A stretch of 64,000 bases of DNA from positions 186,001 through 250,000 of the forward strand of contig JAKSDA010000065.1 in assembly GCA_022360315.1 (NCBI GenBank). Direction: 5' to 3'. The notes under the pieces were generated by a model. The model was not told the DNA's origin and searched no databases. It saw only the letters and a list, made by a program, of their open reading frames with translations. The position numbers and the translations under genes are program-made. Source of the DNA: Pseudomonadota bacterium (GTDB taxonomy: Bacteria; Myxococcota_A; Polyangia; Haliangiales; Haliangiaceae). Positions 56,351-64,000 of this stretch are shown here, in pieces (the first letter of the stretch is position 1; each line of letters opens with the position of its first letter).

Positions 56351-59092
56351 ATGGCCGGTCTCGAGCGCCTCCACCCGCACTTGCAGCACGCGATCGTCCA
56401 CGATCTCGGCTGGCGCTCGCTTCGGCCGGTGCAGACCGTGACCATCGATGCCGTGCTGGCCGGCGCCAATGCGGTGGTCCTGGCCCCCACGGCAGGTGGC
56501 AAGACCGAGGCAGCGATGTTTCCGGTGTTGTCGCAGATTCTCACCGACATGCCGCCGCCCGTGGCCGTGCTGTACATCTGTCCCATCCGGGCCCTGCTCA
56601 ACAACCAGGAACCGAGACTGCAGCAATACGCACGCATGGTCGGACTCGACGTGTTCAAGTGGCACGGCGATGTGAGCGAGTCCAGGCGACAGCGCTTTCG
56701 CGACGCGCCCAGCCATGTATTGATGACGACCCCCGAGTCCCTGGAAGTAATGCTCATCAGCGCCAGGACCGATGCCCAGGCACTGTTTTGCGGCCTATCG
56801 ACGGTAATCATCGATGAAGTCCACGCCTTTGCCGGCGATGACCGCGGCGCCCACCTGGCCGCGCTGCTCGAGCGCATCAGTCGCATGGCCGGTCGCGATG
56901 TACAGCGCATCGGCCTGTCGGCGACCATGGGCAATCCCCGGTTGATCGCCCAGTGGCTCACCGGGTCGAGCGCGCGACCGTCCAGGCTGGTGGATCCACC
57001 GCGCGGGACCTCTGCGCGGGACCTCTGCATCGACCATTGCGACGACCTGAACGACGCGGTCATCGGCATGGCTCGCGCGGCGCGGGGCAAAAAGAGCCTG
57101 GTGTTTGTCGAGAGTCGCGCCAACGCCGAACGAGTGGCCCACGCTCTGTCGGGAACCGGGGTCGAGGTCTTCATTCATCACAGCTCGGTGAGCCGCGCCG
57201 ATCGCCTGCTCGCCGAAGAGCGCTTTGCCAGCGGCGACAACACCGCCATCGTCTGCACCGCCACCATGGAGCTGGGCATTGACGTCGGCGACCTCGACCA
57301 AGTGCTACAAGTCAACGCGCCGGCGACCGTGGCATCGTTTCTGCAGCGCCTGGGCCGTACTGGACGCCGGGTCAATACGCGCAGCAACTGCACGTTCTTT
57401 TGCATCGGCGCCGAGCCCCTCTTGCAGGCCATCGCCCTGGTCCAGCTGGCCGATCAGGGCTGGGTCGAGGGCATTCGCCCGGCCGAACACGCGCTGCACG
57501 TGCTGGCCCATCAGATCATGGCCCTCACCCTGCAGGAAGGCGGCGTGTCCCGCCACACTGTCTTGCCCTGGCTGGCCCAGGCGTTTCCATTTGCTGGGGT
57601 GGGCGATATTCGCCTGCAAGAGCTGGTCGATACCATGCTGTCGCGAGACATTCTGTATGAAGCCGATGGCGTCCTGACCCTTGGACGACGCGGCGAAGAG
57701 CTCTACGGCAGGCGGCACTTTTTCGAGCTATATGCAGTGTTCAGCTCGCCGCCGCTTCTGCGCGTCTTGCATGGCCGGAGCGAAGTCGGCTATTTACAGG
57801 CCAGCTTTGTGCTGGCGCAGGAGCGCCGCGACAAGCGCCTGTGCTTCCGGCTGGCCGGGCGCTCGTGGCAGGTGATCAAGGCCGACTGGAGCCGGGCCGT
57901 GGTTCACGTTCGGCCCGCACAACGCGGGGTCGTGCCCAACTGGCTGGGGCCGCCCAATGCCCTGTCCCACGCGGTCTGTCAGGCCATCATGGCAGCCGTC
58001 ATCGACGCAGGCCCGGTAAATGCCACACTGACCAATACCGCGGCTGTCGAGCTCCGCGCGGTGCGGGATAGCTATCAAGGCTTGCTGGCAACCGGCTCTG
58101 CTCCCCTGGAAGACACGGCAGACGGGCTGCAATGGCACACCTTCGCTGGAGGAACCATCAACCGACTCCTGGCCGCAGGCCTCGAGGTGGTCACCGGCAA
58201 GTCCTGGCGCACCGGCAACCTCTCCATACGCAGTAAGGACGTGAGCTTGATCGAGGCCCGCACTGCGATCGATGGATTGCGCAACGTCGACTGGGAACAA
58301 ATCGCCGTGCGCCGTGCTCATGAGATGGCCCGCGGGCTGGTGAGCAAGTTCCAGCCCTGTCTGCCCGAGCCGGCTGAAGACAGGCTTCTGGCTGAATCTC
58401 TGCTCGATGTTCCCGGAACACTCAGGTTTTTGGCCCAGGTGCGGGTCGAAGGAACAGTCATCGCCCGCGCTGACGACTTGCGGCGTCGGCTGATCGACCC
58501 CCTGGTCGATCAACCAGAACTGCCGCCCCCACCGGGCACCGTGATCGCCCCAGCGCCCACGTTTGCGGCCAAGAACCCGATTCTGTTTGTCGATACCGGC
58601 GAGCTCCTGGGTTCGGTTTGTCAACAACTCGCCAACGAGACAGCCCTGGGACTCGACGTTGAGACCACCCTGGACTTTCAAGTCGTGTGCATCATCCAGA
58701 TCGCCCGACCGGGCCAGACCGTCGTTATCGACGCCCTGGCCATCGGCGACTTGCGGCCTCTAGCCCTGGTCCTCGAGTCGCCTGATGTGGCCAAGATCAG
58801 CCATAACGCAAGTTTCGAAGCGCGCATGCTGGCCAAACTCGGCTTCGACATCGCCAATCCCTTTGACACCCTCGCCGCATCGCGACGCATCCACGGTAAG
58901 GATGCCTTGGGCGGCCACGGCCTGGCGGTTGTCTGCGAGCGCGAACTCGGCGTCACCCTATCCAAGGCAGAGCAAACCTCCGATTGGACCCGCCGTCCGC
59001 TCACTGACGCCCAGCTCCGCTACGCCGCCGTGGACGCGGAGATCCTCCTAGACCTCTACGCGCGGCTGTCATCAGAGGAAACGCCGCCCTGA
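56351..59092 (+). CDS. brxHI: BREX type 2 helicase BrxHI fused to a DEDD-type 3'-5' exonuclease domain
   Basis: A 913-residue protein. Residues 1-700 form an Lhr-like superfamily 2 helicase: motif I APTAGGKTE (about residue 46), motif II DEVH (about 155), motif III SAT, motif V CTATMELGIDVGDLD and motif VI QRLGRTGRR. Residues about 735-905 look like a DEDDy exonuclease of the RNase D/WRN type: LGLDVETT supplies the first Asp and Glu, ISHNASFEARML has Glu where the usual Asp stands, and YAAVDAE supplies the last Tyr and Asp. A nuclease coupled to the helicase would fit DNA or RNA degradation during phage exclusion. It is the last gene of the operon. Confidence 0.9.
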   Translation: MAGLERLHPHLQHAIVHDLGWRSLRPVQTVTIDAVLAGANAVVLAPTAGGKTEAAMFPVLSQILTDMPPPVAVLYICPIRALLNNQEPRLQQYARMVGLDVFKWHGDVSESRRQRFRDAPSHVLMTTPESLEVMLISARTDAQALFCGLSTVIIDEVHAFAGDDRGAHLAALLERISRMAGRDVQRIGLSATMGNPRLIAQWLTGSSARPSRLVDPPRGTSARDLCIDHCDDLNDAVIGMARAARGKKSLVFVESRANAERVAHALSGTGVEVFIHHSSVSRADRLLAEERFASGDNTAIVCTATMELGIDVGDLDQVLQVNAPATVASFLQRLGRTGRRVNTRSNCTFFCIGAEPLLQAIALVQLADQGWVEGIRPAEHALHVLAHQIMALTLQEGGVSRHTVLPWLAQAFPFAGVGDIRLQELVDTMLSRDILYEADGVLTLGRRGEELYGRRHFFELYAVFSSPPLLRVLHGRSEVGYLQASFVLAQERRDKRLCFRLAGRSWQVIKADWSRAVVHVRPAQRGVVPNWLGPPNALSHAVCQAIMAAVIDAGPVNATLTNTAAVELRAVRDSYQGLLATGSAPLEDTADGLQWHTFAGGTINRLLAAGLEVVTGKSWRTGNLSIRSKDVSLIEARTAIDGLRNVDWEQIAVRRAHEMARGLVSKFQPCLPEPAEDRLLAESLLDVPGTLRFLAQVRVEGTVIARADDLRRRLIDPLVDQPELPPPPGTVIAPAPTFAAKNPILFVDTGELLGSVCQQLANETALGLDVETTLDFQVVCIIQIARPGQTVVIDALAIGDLRPLALVLESPDVAKISHNASFEARMLAKLGFDIANPFDTLAASRRIHGKDALGGHGLAVVCERELGVTLSKAEQTSDWTRRPLTDAQLRYAAVDAEILLDLYARLSSEETPP

Positions 59093-59649
59093 AATAACCC
59101 AGCCTTGCAGAAGAATCCCTCAAAAATCTCAACGGGTTGCGAACCCTTCTTCACTCCGTCTGAATCCGTTTGGTGCCGTTTGAATCGGTTAGATTCCGAG
59201 CTTTCGTGTCCACTATTGTGTCCACGCGATCGTTTGATGCGAACACGAACCCTCTCTATTGACGAACAACCTTCGACCCGGAAAGTGACTCCCTCGGCGC
59301 GCTCCCTGTCGGCCGTGAGTAATGGGAACATTGTCCGATTTCTGTCGAGAGTCGCCGCTTCTCGGGAAAGTCGGCGACTGAGGGGAGAGGTACGTACATG
59401 TCGGGCGTCTGCATCACAACGCCCCTTTCTGAAGCTGGGGCGCGATCAGGCTATCGCGCATGCCGAGAATGACCATGGACAGACTGGTCACAACCACGGT
59501 AGTCTAAGAGGCCAGCATATTGCCTGTGCTGGCGCTTCATCACGATGACAAAGGGCAGAATTATAGATCAGAAGGCTATCTGGTCGCCTCAGTCATCGAG
59601 GAAGCAACGGTTGTTTGGATGAATCGGTAAAAAAGTGCGATCAGGATTG
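59093..59649. other. gene-free stretch after the BREX operon
   Basis: About 560 bases without a convincing gene. It contains a run of diverged direct repeats near 59155-59195 (GAATCCGTTTGGTG, GTTTGAATCGGTTAG), GTGTCCAC twice (59206-59213, 59218-59225) and a perfect 7-bp inverted repeat GTCGCCG/CGGCGAC (59351-59378) without a T run. A minus-strand frame of 34 codons (59151-59255) ends in VDTIVDTKARNLTDSNGTK and might be a recombinase tail remnant. Open frames of 90-147 codons here have no recognisable content. Confidence 0.4.
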
Positions 59650-59670
59650 GCGGAGTTTTCCGCGTTTTTT
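59650..59670 (+). terminator. terminator-like hairpin in the leader of the ECF sigma gene
   Basis: GCGGA-GTTT-TCCGC followed by G and six T. The stem is only 5 bp, so it is weak by the usual rules. It lies 50 bases upstream of the sigma-factor ATG at 59720, so it may end upstream transcription or act as an attenuator. Confidence 0.35.
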
Positions 59671-59719
59671 CGGACCAGGAGTGAATCCTAAGATGGCATT
59701 CAAACCAGGAGGCGAGCCC

Positions 59720-60283
59720 ATGTGCACACAATCGGACTATCGCGAGGTTGTGGGCGGATCGAGCGCGGAGACGGGCGTCTTTGACCATCACGACCTTTTC
59801 GCGTTGTTCTACACGGAACTAAAGCGGCGCGCGCGAGGGCAGCTGCGGCGCCTGCCGCTGGGTCAGACGCTGCAGTCGACCGACCTGGTTCACGAGGCGT
59901 TCGCGAGGCTTGAGGAGAAGGGAGTCCCGGCGTGCGAAGGTCGCTCGCAGTTCCTTGCGATTGTCGTAACCACCATGCGGGACGTCCTGGTCGACGCAAT
60001 CCGCCGAAACAGTGCGGCCAAGCGCGGGGGTGGCCGCAGGCGAGTAACACTGAACGACGAGCAAGAAGACTCGACCAGCACCGAAGACGTGGTGACGCTT
60101 GCTGCCGCCCTGCATAAGCTGGGACAAAAACTACCCGAGGAGGCCTTTATCGCCTGTTTGCGATGGCTGGCGGGCTACACCATGAGCGAGATCGCGATCC
60201 AAACCGGCGTGCGGAAGCGAACCGTGGAGCGCAGGTTGAGGTGCGCTCGGGCATGGCTTCAAGACGAGCTAAAAGAGGAGTGA
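59720..60283 (+). CDS. ECF-family RNA polymerase sigma factor
   Basis: A 187-residue sigma factor of the ECF subfamily often seen in planctomycetes, acidobacteria and myxobacteria (TIGR02999-like). Region 2 contains LFALFYTELKRRARGQLRRL and QSTDLVHEAFARL; region 4 contains LAGYTMSEIAIQTGVRKRTVERRLRCARAWL. ATG 59720 has a perfect AGGAGG site nine bases upstream; frames extending to 59615 pass through the terminator-like hairpin. No anti-sigma factor is adjacent; instead the next gene, 37 bases on, is a Ser/Thr kinase, as often happens with this group, so phosphorylation may control it. Confidence 0.9.
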   Translation: MCTQSDYREVVGGSSAETGVFDHHDLFALFYTELKRRARGQLRRLPLGQTLQSTDLVHEAFARLEEKGVPACEGRSQFLAIVVTTMRDVLVDAIRRNSAAKRGGGRRRVTLNDEQEDSTSTEDVVTLAAALHKLGQKLPEEAFIACLRWLAGYTMSEIAIQTGVRKRTVERRLRCARAWLQDELKEE

Positions 60284-60320
60284 GCGCTCTGGCAGGGGTG
60301 GCACGAACAGGAAAGAGCAG

Positions 60321-63306
<2,986 letters not shown>

Positions 63307-63323
<17 letters not shown>

Positions 63324-64000
63324 CCCAGCCTTGACCATGGGGTTGCTTCTTTTCGTGCAAACTGGCTCAGCGCTTGCCGAGGAGCCAAACTGGATTTTGC
63401 CCCCTGCGGTCCCGAGTGAGAATCCATCACCCGAGCACAAGCGCGTGGCCGAGAGATTTTTCGAGCAAGGGGCCACTCTGTACAACGAGCTGATGTACCG
63501 CGATGCCGCCGATAAGTTTCGCCAGGCTGCACAGTACTGGCTGCATCCCGAGATCCAGCTCTATCTCAGCCTGGCGCTGTCCCGGAGTGGGGAATCGGTG
63601 GCCGCCTACGACAGCTTTCAAAAAGCCGTGGGCCTGGGATTGGACCAACTCGACCCCGACGACCGCCAACGGGCCAGGGATCTGCAGGATACGCTCTTGC
63701 GGCAACAGGTCGCCACAATAGAAGTTCGTTGCGACGAGCCCGGCGCCGAGGTTTCTCTCGATGGTGCGTTGCTCTTTGTCGGCCCAGGCACTCGAACCGT
63801 GGCGGTCCGACCCACGTCTCACGTGGTGACCACCGACAAACCGGGTTACTTTCCCGCCCGCCAGTTCATTACCCTGGCCCCCGGTCACCGGGGCTCGATC
63901 GTCATCGAACTCGGGGAGGACAAGCTCATTGAAACCCGGCGCTGGCCCGGGTGGAAGCCGTGGGCTACCGTCGTCGCCGGGACAGCTATTGCTCTGGCGG
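63307..64000 (+). CDS. exported TPR/PEGA-type protein, 5' part (window edge)
   Basis: The frame starts with GTG 63307 after a GGAGG site inside the end of the kinase gene and runs off the right edge. The first 25 residues look like a signal peptide (TMGLLLFVQTGSALA). TPR-like helices follow (AERFFEQGATLYNELMYRDAADK), then a PEGA-like beta module (EVRCDEPGAEVSLDGALLF) and a Trp-Lys-Pro-Trp-Ala membrane segment start. The 17-base overlap with the kinase gene implies coupled translation, so the two probably form one envelope signalling unit. Confidence 0.82.

Noticed and set aside
59105..59548. 147-codon open frame after the BREX operon
   Set aside because: No ribosome site, no recognisable motif, and it runs across repeats and an inverted repeat; composition is not gene-like.

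Overview
This window looks like a chromosome segment from a high-GC myxobacterium-type organism. The grounds are strongly GC-biased coding sequence, several Hanks-type Ser/Thr kinases, a sigma-54 enhancer-binding protein, TPR/PEGA proteins, many lipoproteins and a secondary-metabolite operon. The taxon is an inference from gene content; no rRNA or tRNA gene was seen.

Layout. Positions 1-6.9 kb hold a methyltransferase end, a four-gene minus-strand unit (PHP phosphatase, flippase-like membrane protein, small exported protein, NHL propeller), a coiled-coil membrane protein and a TPR/PEGA protein. Positions 7.2-13.2 kb hold an Uma2-like nuclease with a repeat hinge, a metallo-beta-lactamase-fold hydrolase plus sigma-54 activator operon, a lipoprotein and a Ser/Thr kinase. 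Two very good -24/-12 promoters sit in front of the hydrolase and the kinase. Positions 13.4-22.8 kb hold a SWIM/SNF2 ATPase, a copper-monooxygenase-like lipoprotein operon, an OmpR-type two-component pair and a SulP transporter. Positions 23.2-28.5 kb are a scarred zone: a hydrolase lipoprotein, a PhzF remnant, an IS200/IS605 element abutting a beheaded kinase gene, and a strongly diverged DNA polymerase I paralogue.

Positions 28.6-39.2 kb form one tight nine-gene minus-strand operon for a small molecule: fatty acyl-AMP ligase, type III polyketide synthase, acyl carrier protein, class III aminotransferase, a small unrecognised (possibly SRPBCC-like) protein, SAM methyltransferase, two acyl-CoA dehydrogenases and a second adenylating enzyme. 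A sensible reading is that a fatty acid is activated, loaded on the carrier protein, desaturated, extended by the type III PKS, then aminated and methylated.

Positions 39.8-59.1 kb are a complete BREX type 2 (Pgl) phage-defence operon: an unrecognised first gene, then pglW, pglX, pglY, pglZ, brxD and brxHI, mostly overlapping or nearly touching. PglX shows two low-GC patches in its specificity half, suggesting exchange of the recognition region, and the helicase BrxHI carries a C-terminal DEDD-type 3'-5' exonuclease domain. Positions 59.7-64.0 kb hold an ECF sigma factor, a 1000-residue Ser/Thr kinase with a STAND ATPase module and the start of a TPR/PEGA protein, apparently one signalling operon.
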